A stretch of 64,000 bases of DNA from Rotaria macrura (GCA_900239685.1 OENT01000795.1:8443-72442), one strand, 5' to 3'; numbered from the stretch's first letter, positions 1 through 12,540 are shown. Program-made: numbers and translations. Notes: generated from the letters alone by a model not told the origin.

Positions 1-1194
1 CCCCCCCCCCCTCCACGTATGCTACCTCTCTCCGCCATTGGCTCCAAATAATGTTTTTTTTTCTAGTTTTCACTTCGGAAGAGGTAATCTGAAATTAGGT
101 GGAGCCGACATATAATATGAGGTACAATAGTTTCGAACCTAGAGAGGAGAAAGTTGATTTCCGAAGAGGTGTCCCTGGTTGCGCTCCAGTATAAAAAAAA
201 ATACTGGTTACCCAGAATAAACAAAATATGAAGTTAGAATGCTAATATACATTGGAAAATATTATGTTCTCGAATTCAACGTATACTTTTCATATATGAT
301 GTGGTTTAGTACTTCCCGATAAAATCCCTAGATGGTAGAAATTAGTTGATCCCTATCAGAAACTTGACATACCAAAGTTCTAATGCTCATACTTACGAAA
401 ATTTTCTGAGAATATCAGCATTCCCGAGGTCACATTGACCTAGATCTGGAGTTCTTCTCCATTTTTTATGCGTTGGATAATTTGAAAAACGTTAAGTTGG
501 GAAAATGCTTTGAATGATGTGCACAACAAAGAGCGAAAACGAACCCGAGCGAGATGATCGCGGTTCGATTCGGCTTTGGGGCAGTTCTGAGTTTTGAATA
601 GTCACCTTATATACTCAGCCAAGTGTCCTCGTTTCTCCCAAACGATTCATTAATTGGAGGGTAATCAAAATAAGTGAATATCAACGGCTAAAATGCTAAA
701 TCACACCATGTCTTCACTATTTTTATTGATTCAAATCGAACTCGAACTGAAACGGCTCGAGTCGAATCAAACCGAACCGAATTCAATTCGGAAACGTTCG
801 GTTCGTTTCGGTCTTTGGTGCAGAACATTAGAAAGTCCGATATGATATTAGTACAACATCAGTTATTTTTATCGAGTCCTTTGTTGTGATAAAAGCATTG
901 GACACCACATAAGATTCATATGAGTTCGTGAAATAATTTCAAAGTGATTGGCGTATCAAAAATAATAAAAATAAGAATAGCAAACTTTGCTCAAAGAGAA
1001 CCATTGCGAAAACTGAAGTGAAATGATGACATAATTTTGCGAACTACTCCTTGCATGCTTTCTGAATTTTCACATGTTCTAGAATTGCATGATTTTCTGT
1101 TTTTTCGTTTTTATTTGTGCATGCCTTTAACTTTCTCTCTGAATTTTATCAATTATTAAAGAATTTTAATATTCACTTTATTTCTATTTTATAG
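1..1194. other. Non-coding or unassigned 5' flank
   Basis: I see no supportable coding exon here. The stretch opens with a poly-C run. Two similar blocks lie in the same orientation near 562-592 and 800-828, both reading roughly GGTTCG-TTCGG-CTTTGG-GCAG. Between them are several CGAACCGAA-like words, which suggests an old repeat. Upstream exons of the gene ending at 1583 should lie here or beyond the window but cannot be placed. Confidence 0.4.
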
Positions 1195-1583
1195 CCACAA
1201 GAAACTGCGGTACAGCTCGCTGCTGCTCTAATAAGAATTGCCGAGGTAAGTGCCATTTTCTATGATGAAATAATTGCAATTTGAATATTATCCTTTAGCT
1301 GGAAGCCACGGTGGCAGCCCTTCAAGCACAAATTCATCAACAACAAGCGCCACCAAATCCACCTCAACAACAAGCGCCACCAAATCCACCTCAACAACAA
1401 GCGCCACCAAATCCACCTCAACAACAAGCAAGACAACCACAAAATCGCCATCGATTACATCAACAAAGACACCAACGAAATCGCCGTCCATTACATCAAC
1501 AAAGACACCAAACGAATCCTCATAGAGAACGACGATTACGTTATCGAAATGTCCGTATCATTATGTCTTCAGAAGACAGCTGA
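1195..1583 (+). CDS. 3' end of a Gln/Pro-repeat protein with a short coiled coil (partial)
   Basis: Two exons can be placed: 1195-1245 and 1299-1583, separated by a 53-nt GT-AG intron and ending in TGA. They keep one frame. The first exon and the start of the second give an Ala/Leu-rich heptad stretch (VQLAAALIRIAE then LEATVAALQAQI) that looks like a coiled coil. This is followed by three exact copies of the nine-residue unit QQQAPPNPP, encoded by a 27-bp tandem repeat at about 1338-1418, and then a basic Gln/Arg/His-rich tail. The upstream exons and start codon are not identified. I do not recognise the family. A structural or scaffold protein, or a Gag-like product of an old retroelement, are both possible. 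The long open frames on the opposite strand are shadows of the repeat. Confidence 0.45.
1338..1418 (+). repeat. Three-copy 27-bp coding minisatellite (QQQAPPNPP)
   Basis: Three consecutive identical 27-bp units beginning CAACAACAAGCGCC lie inside the exon, followed by a partial fourth. The unit length is a multiple of three, so copy-number change would keep the frame. Confidence 0.9.
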
Positions 1584-1761
1584 TGCGTTCAGTATGTATC
1601 TAATTTTTACAATCAGTTCATAAATCTTGCATTGTTTTTCCTGTTGTAGATCACCAGTCATGCTGATGTTAATATGTAAATAGTTAAGTACAAACTTTTA
1701 ATGAAACGTCAGTTATCAATATGCAAGATGTTCTATTCTTCTTCATAGAATCAAAATTATG

Positions 1762-1810
1762 AAAAATAAAAAAAATAAAAAAAATAAAAAAAATAAAAAA
1801 AATAAAAAAA
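1762..1810. repeat. A-rich 9-bp tandem repeat (TAAAAAAAA)
   Basis: T residues at 1767, 1776, 1785, 1794 and 1803 are each separated by eight A residues, giving a regular 9-bp repeat just downstream of the Gln/Pro-repeat gene. Confidence 0.9.
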
Positions 1811-3141
1811 ACAAATATCAAAATAATCTCGTTAAGGTAAGAGCATGATAATCAAATTAATAATGATAAAATTAATTCGAAGAAATCATTTGAGAACAAA
1901 AATACAAAAGTCGATTTTAAAAATGAATTTCTATTTTTTCAAATTCATATAGTCAGCGTGAAGATAACACATTTGATAGTGAAGATAGATTTGAATCTTA
2001 GAATTTAATTTCTTTTTACAGTAAATCTTTCGAAATGCTTAATTCCCTTTTCTTTTGAAGTAGTACCAATTTTTATCAATACTTTCGAAGAGAGTCAATA
2101 AGCTCTAATAAGTCAAACTTCAAAAGTATCTAATTATGGTTATAGAGCAATTCTAAACAAAAGCCTTTGAATGCAACTGTTATTTAACGGAATGTCAAAT
2201 TATTGAGACTCTACCGAATAGTATCATGCTCATCCTATGATATACTTTACTTGTCATGTTCAATTAAACGAGTTCTAATAAAGGCATAAGTTCTTGAATA
2301 CTTATTAAGCCTATTTTATTGAGACGATTCTTTTCGGGCGTATTTTTCCGAGCTGATTCAGAATAGTGTTTTCTTCTATCGTTTTACTCATAAATGCAAA
2401 CAACTGAAAGGACATTTAAAATGTTTCTGAAAGGTATTACTCTAGTCTGTGGTAGTTGTATGAAAAATCAAGCTCTTTTGACATAAGCACGTCGTTACGA
2501 GTCGCTTTAACTCAAGGCAGGATAGTTCTTAAGCATTCGTTTTGAATTTTTTTAAACTAAAACCAAAGTTGAAAAGATTCTAATTGTTGGAAAACGAGAA
2601 TTCCATGATTTTGTCTTGTTCAATTCCATTTTGGCTTTCATGTTAAAATGTATAAGACACACAAAAATGAGTTGCCATAGCTTTTAGAAAGTTACGTGGC
2701 ATGGAAGAGTAATGAAAACTTCATCGAAAGTATGAATCCGACTAGAGTGAATCTTCATTAGATTGAAAGCAATGATCCTACCAATAATTTGTTCGGTCTC
2801 ATCACATCTTACAGTAGATTTTTCGGACAAGTTCCATTGTGTAAGACTGATGAGATGTGAAGGTATTTTACCTCGAAGATATGCGACTTTAATTTATTCA
2901 TATTGATTTGTTTAGTTATTTTGATCTCTAGTTATTGAGCAGCTTACTTTTATTCTTGAAAAAATAAGATATTATATAAAATCTCTTCAAAATATATCAT
3001 AATCAGAGATGCAAATAATGATTCAACAAAAAAGAGACACAAATGATCATCAAGTTCAACTTTACATATTAATATTTAGAAAAATGAAGCTACGTAAAAG
3101 TGATCAACATAAGAAAAGTCAATTTTAAAACTACTGAAAGA
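1811..3141. other. Intergenic, nothing recognised
   Basis: AT-rich sequence with no convincing exon, RNA gene or repeat on either strand. Confidence 0.5.
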
Positions 3142-3147
3142 TTGGTA

Positions 3148-3241
3148 CCAGAGACAGTCACAGGGCAGTTTTCTCTGCGCTTCCCTCCCCTGAACATGAC
3201 TCACTCAGTTTTGGTATGCCCTGCTCTATGACGGTCTCTGG
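3148..3241. mobile_element. 94-bp hairpin MITE-like element
   Basis: The ends are inverted: CCAGAGAC at the left and GTCTCTGG at the right, with further imperfect pairing inwards (AGTCAC..AGGGCA against TGCCCT..ATGACG). The copy is flanked on both sides by TTGGTA (3142-3147 and 3242-3247), which fits a target-site duplication. It has no coding capacity. Assignment to a superfamily is not possible from this copy. Confidence 0.6.
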
Positions 3242-3271
3242 TTGGTACTGGAAAATATCGACAAACATTGA

Positions 3272-5360
3272 AGTAATAATCATTTTTACAGGTGGTGTGA
3301 ACTGTTTGAAATAACTGCATTGAACCACAAGTTGAAAAGAAGAGGTGACTGTATTATAAAAGCTAATGATCGATTTGTGTTTGTTCTGATAGAAATATTC
3401 TGATATCGTTTATGTGAAATGTCAAAGAAAAACTAATGTGAAACATTAAAGTCGCTTTTATGTCGATGGTCCATATAGATAATACGATCTAAATGCTTAG
3501 GAATCGCATGGAAACTTTTTAGTATCGATGTTAATTTGAACTAGTAGTTTGAGAATAAACTATAAAGAAAAGCAGCTAAAATTCGATGTGTTTGATCGTG
3601 CTCCATTTTTCGGGGATCGATTGAGACATGAGACTGATTTTGATTTATGAAATGAATCATTTTAAGGTCGTCCAATCGAAACACCTTGTTTAATCGAATA
3701 TTTCAATGAACTTGCACGAACGGATTCCAACATCACAACGATAACATGATTGAGTCGTGATCAATTGGTCGAAATTGAAATATCAACAAGCATTGATCAT
3801 AGATTTCCTCAATACACTCCTCATATGTTTATATCGTATTTGCTTCGATATCTAAGTCAGTTGTTTTCTTCTTGGATGAAAATTAAACAAACGATAAAAG
3901 TTTAGATGCTGAAATAAAACTGATAAGTGAACGTCTACACAATGCATCGATGCTTTTACTTGTTCACATTTACTTACGATGGCATTCACTCATTGAACTT
4001 CTAGCAAGAAAGGAAAGCGGCTCATCGACAGTCAGTAAAATACAAATGTACTCAGTATAATTATTTCTTTTTTCTTTTCTTGTTATTGACAAGAATCGAT
4101 TTTTTATGTATTAAGAGAAAGTGTAACTCAACGATTACGCGATCCACTATTACTTGGCTCAGCGACTGTTCTGGCAGCATCGAAAGTGTTTTGTCATGGA
4201 ATGAATTCACAAATTCATGATAAGGTTTTAACACGTCTGTCGTTTTCATAGTCATTTTTCAAAACAAAATATTTTTTGCTTGCCAATAGATTATAAGTTT
4301 ATTTGTTAGCCTTCTTGGTATTGATCCAATGCGTATTTATATGGCTCAATTTTTTGCTGAAGAAGTTCTACAAAACTCGTTCAATGATCGATTGTTCATG
4401 TGACCCTATGATAGGCCAACTTCGAGAATCTTAATCGGTCGAGAAAATGATTTCGACGATGAATCGATGATGACATTTTCATCATCTTAGATCACCTGTT
4501 TTGCCTTTTTTTTGTTCACGTGATAATCAATTTTCTTTGTGAAAGTTTCAATTGTAAAAATATCAAATTCGTAATTGATAAAGCATTTTGATGAACATTA
4601 ACATAAGTTTAGTTCAATGTCGATTCTCTCTTCAATCATCTCCAACAACTGATCAGCAAGATTGTAACATTTTTCATCATGATTACAGAGTGAATATCAG
4701 TTCTTCTATCTTGTGTACAGCCATTTATATAATTAACTATGTTAACATATATATGTGTCAGGTAGATAAAAATAAACCGATGGCGAAATAACGAATTAAA
4801 TAACCGTGAAGATTCTCCGGAGACTAGTTATTAATCAGAAGTTTTCACATGTGTTCAACATTTCAAACTGTTATTAGCAGACTGGTTTTTTAATTGTTTT
4901 GATAGGCACTGAGATGGTCATTGTCTTTGATAAATGGTGCCGTCAATGTAAAACTGAATTAGTGAAAGAGATCCGACGAATTAATTTGTTCTTGCATGAG
5001 CTGATACGCCACCGTTATCTTTTGAGACACTGATGTCGACCTAGCTAATACTAGAAGCATCTTACTTGTGGAAAAGATGACAGGTCTTCGGTCGATGAGT
5101 TGGATCTCTGGCCGGTGTGGATGCCATGGAGTAGAAGAAGAAAAAGGAAAAATCATGCAAAACACGAGATCAGGTGTTGGCGTCAAGCAAACACAGATCA
5201 ATTGGAATAATGGTGTCATAGTTCTGACGAATTAACGAGTTTCAGACTATTGAACAAGCATCTAACAATCTTTTTGGTTGCGTAGCATCATTTGATAAAA
5301 AGCTAACTTAGAAATATAGTTAAACACTTGTCCATTGGAATGTAGTAATATCAATATCAG
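3272..5360 (+). pseudogene. 5'-truncated cyclin-like pseudogene and its 3' flank (copy A)
   Basis: This block is a direct repeat of about 25275-27180, the 3' half of the cyclin-like gene. It starts inside what would be intron 2 and so lacks the first two exons. The exon 3 equivalent begins near 3666. Several lesions are visible against the other copies. The splice acceptor TTTTAGGG has become TTTTAAGG. A CGA codon has become TGA in ACATGATTGAGTCG. Six bases are missing from the EIEIEI region. A second CGA-to-TGA change lies in the last exon (TTCATGTGACCC). No functional product is expected. The homology runs past the stop codon into about 850 bp of 3' flank, so this was a genomic duplication, not a retrocopy. 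Confidence 0.75.
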
Positions 5361-5608
5361 CCCGCGTGTAAGATTATAGGGGAAGCCCAGCGGGATTTCC
5401 CCAGTCTGACGTTTTTAATAAATTGTAGCTTTTTCTCTGGATAATTTCTAGAAGATCATTCGAATTTAGAAAGAGAAAATCATTCAATTTTAAAGAGAAG
5501 GTACATCAGATTCAAAAGAAAACAAAATGACTCTGTTTTCTTTAAGAAATAATGTTGTGCAAACGTACAAAATTAAAATAGTTAACTTTTTCAGTGAATG
5601 GTTAATAT

Positions 5609-5900
5609 TTGGTGCCTAAATGGTTAAAGTTGTATCAAATATTAACAACTTTTCGGGTTGGATCTAATGAATGTGAACGAAGTTTCAGTGCACTGCAACG
5701 TATCAACACTAAACTACGAAATAGTTTCACGTTCACAGCGTTGGAAATAGCAGTGGAATTTAGAATTTTAAAACTGAGTGTTACTAATGATAGTTTAGAG
5801 ATATTGTGAAACAATTTTGTTTGCATTCAGGACGAGCAAAAGCTCGTAAAATCAATGTACGCATAGATGAAAATCATGACAATAGTGATTATGGGGAATA
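5609..5900 (+). pseudogene. hAT transposase C-terminal dimerisation fragment
   Basis: Frame 5609-5809 encodes a short piece with ILTTFRVGSNECERSFSALQ followed by RINTKLRNS. This matches the conserved hAT C-terminal dimerisation region (the xxxNaxaERsFSaLkrIktklRnsm pattern). Just downstream, in another frame, a Gly-Arg-Ala-Lys-rich tail ends at about 5900. There is no start codon, BED finger or catalytic core nearby, so this is a fragment of an old hAT element or a domesticated relative. It sits just past the end of the cyclin pseudogene block. Confidence 0.7.
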
Positions 5901-8607
5901 GGCAAACATATTATAAAGTATTGGGAAATACGGCTTTTTACACATTGATGTGAGCTTATTTTCTTGAGAAAAAGATAAATTTGTGTTCATTGATCTGGAT
6001 TGTTTTCGTCAATTTATTTCCGCGACGGCCAGCGAAATCAGATATTGTTCAAGTAGGAAACGAGGTCCTACCAATTTCTAGCTAAGGATGTATTTCACTC
6101 TTACAAATCAAATCCAAAAATTTTTTCTCTTCAACTGTAAGAGATTGTCTCCCTGAATGCTGCCCCCCCCCCACGCCCCTTTAGGCAAAACTAAACGAAA
6201 ACTTTGGTCTTCTCATCGGATTCATTATGTAAGTACTCGTAAGCCATTTGCGCAATGTCATCACGCCCTACTTAGTTTATTATTTCACGCACCATTCAAG
6301 GCAAGTGGATATGTCTCAGAAAAAATGTCATTCAGATGATTAGATGAGCTCTACTCGTTATGCATTTAGAAATTTCAACACGTATATCAGATGTCAACGC
6401 AGGTTTCGTAATTTATCATTCTGCTACGTTCAACAGCCAGTGATGTAAATTGATTATTTATTATCAAATTTGATTAAATTCATTAAGGTGCACTGATCGA
6501 ATCAAATTGCAATGCATATTTATGAATTCCTCTTCCGTAGAAACGAATCATGATAATTAATCAAAGATGAATCGGTTTTCATTCATTTTGATTAATTATC
6601 TCTCTTTAAAATTGAATATTACTCATCTACCTAATTAGTCATAGACGAGAACTAGAGATGATTAATTTGAAAATAAAATTGTAGGAAGTGAACTAGCATG
6701 AGTAAATTGATGCTTAGTTTTTGTTTTATATTAGAAACAAAGATAAGACAATAACAAAGTGGGTCGCATAACGTGAATGATTATGTGTATCGGAAATAAA
6801 GTTAGTGCATTCTTTGTACTACAAGGGAACCATGAATAATTACTTACTTTGAGTAATATTGAATTTTAACTTCGAAAAAAGTCTATATAATAGTCAGCAT
6901 TCATTCATCAATTATTAATGACGCCAACATTCAATTGCGTGCATTCGAAATTGGGAAAGGTAAAGTTTATTCACATGAAAATTATCTTTCAGAGCGAAAT
7001 TGAAAAGTAAGTTTACTATATTTTATTTTATTTGTGTCGTGTGAATTCATTTTCTAGGAAGAAACGATGGCAACTGCTATTTTCCTTCATGTTTACTTGG
7101 GTTACCTATAAGCCAATAGAGAATTTTTTTTCATATCGATAGAAAGTTCAATGGAATAATAGTCAATCTTATTTGAAATGGCAGTTGGCGAATAAAAGTA
7201 TTTCCATTGTCTAACTGAACTGTAAATCAGACGGTTTCAAATACTAGTTAAATCATCCATTCTTTGATTAATACTCTTCTGAAGAAAGGTACGTAATCAG
7301 CATAGTTTTATCTCGCATTTCATTTATGTCAATAAGATCTTCATTTGAATTTGCATTTCTTTCATGTGAATCTCATCGATCGGAATCTTAATCATTTTTA
7401 GAGTCAACGAAAATTGACTCGAATAATGTTAATGTGAAGTTTTCGTATCTGTTTAAAGACGAACTGTATATTTATGAATAATTATTATTGACAGAGAGAC
7501 ATAGTATATATATATTGTAATAGATATTTTGTCGAAATGCGAATAACATTTGAAAATTCTTTAGCTTTCTCGCCGATTTCGTGTGACTAAGAAGATTAAG
7601 GAAACAACAACGATATACCCACATGTACCACGATTCGACGAGTACAATAGATTCCAACGATTGGTTTCGTTCTAATCGTCTATAGTAGAAATTCTCAAAC
7701 ATTTCCAATTGAGCCGCATTACTTGAAATATTGAGTATACTAGTAAGGAGAAATACGACCCCGAAATATGTCATTAGAAATTATTTTTGTTGAATTTATT
7801 GTGACTTTGGAAATGACACCGTTGATTTCATGAATAATTGTAAGATCACTCGATGGAAACTTTCATGTACGTTCGTTGTTTCTCTGTCTAATATTTGACG
7901 AAGATATTAGTCATGATATAACTAGACAATCATATGCTGATACGATGGCATCCCGAAAAGCAGGAAGAAATGAGTATGACATATATTAGTCCTTCGAATT
8001 CGTATGTATCTTGGTAATGGAGTGGTGTCTACATAAATGATGTATTCCCATACTCCACAATAGTTGGAAGACACAACCTGCCACCATAAGAAAATTACTA
8101 CTTGACATTAGATTACATTGAACTCATTCAAGTACTTATGGAAAGACAAATATTCAATCTATTCCAATGGGGCTTTAAAGAAAAACAGAAAGTGTTTTCA
8201 ATTTTATCTTCAACAGACAATGAAGACAATCTACTCTCCTTCATTTATGATTGATAAAGTGAATCAATAGTAATGACTAAGGAATGGAAACAATTTAGAG
8301 ATTTTTTTGCATCCTTAATTTGTTCTTCGTAAGAAAGAAATTTCGTTTATGATCATTACTGATGTGTTTGTATATTCGTAGCACACATAACTATGGGGTT
8401 GTGAAAACTGGATAGTCGTATGTATTTAAGAAACGGTTGCATCCTCTTTCAAGTTGAAATTTCATTCTACTTTTGACTGCTGAGTAGTTGATGTTTGCCT
8501 ACGATTCAAAATTCTCATGTAGCAAAGCAACGACAAATACTAATCAATTGATATTATTTGGAATTCTTTCCTATCTAAATATCAAAACAAAATCTTCTCG
8601 GTCAATC
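5901..8607. other. Intergenic, nothing firmly recognised
   Basis: AT-rich sequence. One minus-strand frame (7472-7774) begins with a hydrophobic stretch that resembles a signal peptide (MTYFGVVFLLTSILNISSNA) but has no recognisable domain and no convincing splice partners. I do not call it a gene. A poly-C run lies at about 6163. Confidence 0.4.
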
Positions 8608-8874
8608 TAATGCGATCGTTATCATTTTTCAAAAATCATCATTCTTCTCGGGCGAACTGGTTTCTATGCAAAAACTTTTGACACGAAGAGAGTTATTATC
8701 GTAAAATTATAAAGATAAATATTTAATATTTTCTTCGCTATTTTTATTATTCGTAAATAAATCCTAGTCGAGTTAGAATAGAAATTATTTGAAACAAACA
8801 GAAAATAATGAAAAATAAATTGTTCTATTATTAAAAAATGAAACAAGCGGACTAAAATTCGACTTTAATATCTG
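8608..8874 (-). repeat. Inverted partner of the 25012-25278 segment (3' end of the EEP gene)
   Basis: About 267 bp covering the last codons, stop and 3' flank of the EEP gene recur nearly unchanged in opposite orientation at 25012-25278. That copy ends with the same residues (DIKVEF then stop). Here the segment belongs to an intact gene, so this locus is the likely source. Confidence 0.85.
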
Positions 8875-9724
8875 GATTGTCTTTGACCTGAAATGTTGAT
8901 AGAACAGCCCGATGATCACTTAGATCCCATGATGTCTCATCGTTCCATTTTTGTTCATCCGAACCACGTGGAATTAATTCACTCGAGATTGCTCGAAAGA
9001 CATTCGATTTAAAAAAAATAAAATCGACCGGTAATTGTTCATTTCGATGCGTTAAATGTGTTACTTTTGGCTCTCTTCCGTGAACAATGAAATAAGATGA
9101 TTGAAGTTCTTGCTCTAATAATTGATAAACAGGATCAGCCCCCGACGGAGAATTAAAATCTCCACATATTATAATTGAACACTTATTTACAAGATTATTT
9201 TTAATTTGATATTCATTAATTAAATTAAGAAAATTCTTCATCTGTTCTAATCTTAGACGACGATCAAATTCATGATGTGGAAATGTTAAATGAACATTCA
9301 CTATTAGTAAACAGTTTCCATTATATTCAATATTAAGTAAAAGACCGACACGATTTCCAACGTCACGTAATAGAAGATCATATTTATCGACAACTTTTAA
9401 AGCATTCCTATCAACAAGTATTGCTAAGCCGTCATCGAGATCATGTGTTCGTTGAACATAGTAAAATGCGTATTTTGATGACAGATGGGATTCATACAGT
9501 TGACTGAAAGAGGCTTGATTCATCCAGAACTCTTGTAGACAAATCAAATGAATATTAAGAGACTCGAGAAGTTTTATTATCGATAAATGGCGCGATTTCC
9601 AAATCCATTCATAAGCACTCTCACGATCATATTCAGATGACAAGCGTTTATAACAAGGCGCTAGAATATTAAATGTGCAAACAGATAAAAGATTCGCCGT
9701 AACTGCTGACATGTTTGACGTCAT
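8852..9724 (-). CDS. Endonuclease/exonuclease/phosphatase (EEP) family protein, CCR4/Angel/nocturnin-like
   Basis: An intact single-exon frame of 290 codons runs from ATG at 9724 to TAG at 8852. The protein shows the EEP metal-dependent phosphodiesterase fold motifs in order: N19 in FNILAPCYKRL, E65 in CLQEFW, H145 in VNVHLTFPH, D189 and N191 in GDFNS, D234 in VDFIFF, and D270-H271 in SDHRA near the C-terminus. These are the Mg-binding and catalytic residues of the family, so the enzyme is probably active. The N-terminal FNILAP wording is closest to the CCR4/Angel/nocturnin deadenylase branch, but sphingomyelinase-like members cannot be excluded. There is no signal peptide or leucine-rich repeat region. 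A second in-frame ATG at codon 5 is an alternative start. Confidence 0.85.
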   Translation of the reverse strand: MTSNMSAVTANLLSVCTFNILAPCYKRLSSEYDRESAYEWIWKSRHLSIIKLLESLNIHLICLQEFWMNQASFSQLYESHLSSKYAFYYVQRTHDLDDGLAILVDRNALKVVDKYDLLLRDVGNRVGLLLNIEYNGNCLLIVNVHLTFPHHEFDRRLRLEQMKNFLNLINEYQIKNNLVNKCSIIICGDFNSPSGADPVYQLLEQELQSSYFIVHGREPKVTHLTHRNEQLPVDFIFFKSNVFRAISSELIPRGSDEQKWNDETSWDLSDHRAVLSTFQVKDNPDIKVEF

Positions 9725-12540
9725 TTATCTTAAAAAGAAACAATTATACTGGGACTCATTCATAAAGAACGTTCGCATCAAAATCCTCTTTTCCTTTTTA
9801 TCTTCACTCTCTTACACTCAGCGGAAGAAAACAATCCAGAAACGACCTGCTCGTTCAATAAAGTAGTCAGCCCATTTGGATCCAATATTAAACTATTTCT
9901 ACATTGGATCGATTAACATATTTACGTTAGAGGTATCAGTTTCATGTTTCATTCCGATGAACCCATGAGACATCGATAATAATGGAAAATTCGACGTATC
10001 TAAAACTGTCAAAGTCATGGAGAATGCTCGTCAACAAATATCAACTAGTTTCCTTAATCGATGAATCCGATTTCGAACCCTGAAGCTGAGCACAAGAGGA
10101 ATTTCCAATCCCTAAGAATCTGGAATGACTTGACAGACATTGAAACAATACGTACATCAATCTTACGAAAGATTCTTCCGTGATAGTTGTTTTGCTATCA
10201 CAATGATCAGAAGGCTTGTTTTTTGCACGAGTAGCATGACCTCAAAGTCAGTCTGGCTAAAGATTTGCCTGAATCGAGCTTCTCGTCTCATCGACAATGA
10301 CACTTTTTAGCTACTTCAATCAATAAAGTTTCTCATTATCACGATTGGAAAGGATTTATCATCATTGAATCATCTATGCCCTCCTTCAAATCTCTTTTCA
10401 TCCCAGAACAACCAATCATGTTAAAATTCTGGGAAAGTGTATCCAAAGACGGCTAAAACTGATTTCAATTCCAAATATTGTGCTGGTCAAAAGCTAACTT
10501 TATTATAAGAGCCAAGAGATAAGTCTTCGCATACTACAGATTTCCATGATCAATGTAATCATGATTTGATTGAAAAATGCATCCCTTTCAGCTCTTCCAA
10601 TATGAACCTTTCTTGATCTTCTAGCATGCAAAACAGCTTAGAAATCTTTAAAAAACAACAATAATGAAAAATCCATTTTGAAAAATACGTCAAATGACAG
10701 TTGTAAACCCCGCTTTTCGTATTCCAGTAATAGCAGTAAGTACTGTGCAAAGTCATTAGAATGTCAATAAACCACACTGATCTTGACAGTCGATAACAAG
10801 ATCGATATCCAACCATAGGGAAATTTCAAAATCGATCATTTTGACAGGAGAAAGAAAAAATTGCTCGACACAACAACTGACATCGTCAGTAGACAACTAG
10901 CAGATTCGTTTTTTCTATTAGTTAACTCAAATTAATCAATGATATTTCAATCGATACAATCGATCATTGCTTGATAATTTGTATTGTTGCCTGAATAGTT
11001 AAGCAAAAGCACGGCGAATTAGATTTAAATGTCAAGAGTTATTTGGATTGTATAATGATCTTTCTTCTTTATCTAACACATTGCTAGTCAATAAATAAAT
11101 ATAAATCAACACAAGCTAAGCGTTAATATGCACCGAAGATAATGTCATTGCAAGCAGGCATTCGGTTGAGTGGGAAATATGTCTAATACGAACCTACGCT
11201 ATTTGGTTGAGATTTAAGTTAATTTCTGATAACGGCTTTTTTTTCTAAGCACAAGGCGTATCTTCCGAGATGAAGCTTTATCTTTGGTACATGTGTTCTC
11301 ACCATCACAAATAGTAATGAAGTTTTCTACGGAAATAGCAAAGTACGAACCTAGTTCTTAAAAGAGTTTTTACTTGCAATAGGAAGAAATATTATACGAT
11401 CGAACTAAATTAATGTAGATTGCACAAGTTCACCTATTTAAAAGCTTCAACAGCTCAAAAAACCTTGATTCTGACTGTTAGAATACAGATCAATGAAGAA
11501 TTTTTACTGAGATCTTAAATGAAAATTCATATGGCCGAATCTGATCGAGTCAGGACTGAGGTGAATTCTCAGGTTTCTGTTTTCATTGTCTTCAATCTGC
11601 TACAGCACCAAAGAATGATGAAAAAATTACGATGAAGAAGCCTCATGAAGCATATCCGCAGAATAAAGAAGAACGATCTATCACGATCTTCATGTATATG
11701 TCTCGCTTTATTGTTTTGAAATTTCAATTCGCTATTTACTAAGATCCACCATAGACTTCAACATATTCGAAATAGAAATAGCTCAATTTCAACTTGGAAA
11801 ATGAAAGAATAAACTCGAAACGCAAATTTGGTTTTTTATTAATGTGAAATTTTGTCGGATCCGACAAAACAAGTGTTCAGTCCCTGTCTCGTGTGAAGTT
11901 AATTTACTCCCGAATCCAATCTCGCTAGTACAAGGATCAGAACTGAATTTCTGACTGTATTAGTGTTAAAAACTGCTGCTTAATACTTACAATGACTATT
12001 ATGTTCAGAAATATAACTACGTTAACATACTAATTGCTGACTGTCTACTATAACCTTTGAAAATCATCCTTCTCCTTTTTTGGCCTTGTTCGGTAGCGAG
12101 AGAGACTACTGCACCGCCCCCACCCCTCCGCTCTTCATCCGATCCCATTCACTGCATCGTATCATCCTTGATGGATGAGTTCTAAATAAGCTGTGAAGTT
12201 TCATTCACAAATATGTTTCTCTACAAACGAGTGAAAAATTTTGCGAAACATCACTTGCGTCTAACCAACTGTCACAGGCAGAAAACGATCGAATAATCAT
12301 GACGAAAGCCAAGATTCATTTGATATTTATTATGGTTGGATGAATAAAAGATCATAATGGATGGTTAAGTGGCGTCAAGGACTATGAAGAAGTACAAGAA
12401 AAAAAACAACCAAAACGACATAGACATTCTTATCTCGAGCATGTCGAATTTCTTTAATCGACAAAGAGGACAAAAATGTTTTCATGTTGTGAAATATTGA
12501 GACAGTACAACGAAAAAGACAGCACATAAGAATGTTAAAG
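9725..12540. other. Intergenic between the EEP gene and the 3' end of SPT5
   Basis: No coding exon or RNA gene recognised. The part nearest 12541 should contain the SPT5 3' UTR on the minus strand. Confidence 0.45.

Noticed and set aside
543-832. CGAACCGAA-rich stretch as a transposon with inverted ends
   Set aside because: The two similar blocks are in the same orientation and no target duplication was found, so I noted it only as a likely old repeat.
1338-1418. CRISPR-like array
   Set aside because: The units are directly adjacent with no spacers and encode a peptide repeat in a eukaryotic exon.
1260-1491. Minus-strand frames with repeated WIWWRLLLR or VALVVEVDL units
   Set aside because: They are antisense shadows of the 27-bp coding repeat on the plus strand.
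7472-7774. Secreted small protein on the minus strand
   Set aside because: Only a signal-like N-terminus is visible; there is no domain, repeat or homologous copy to support it.
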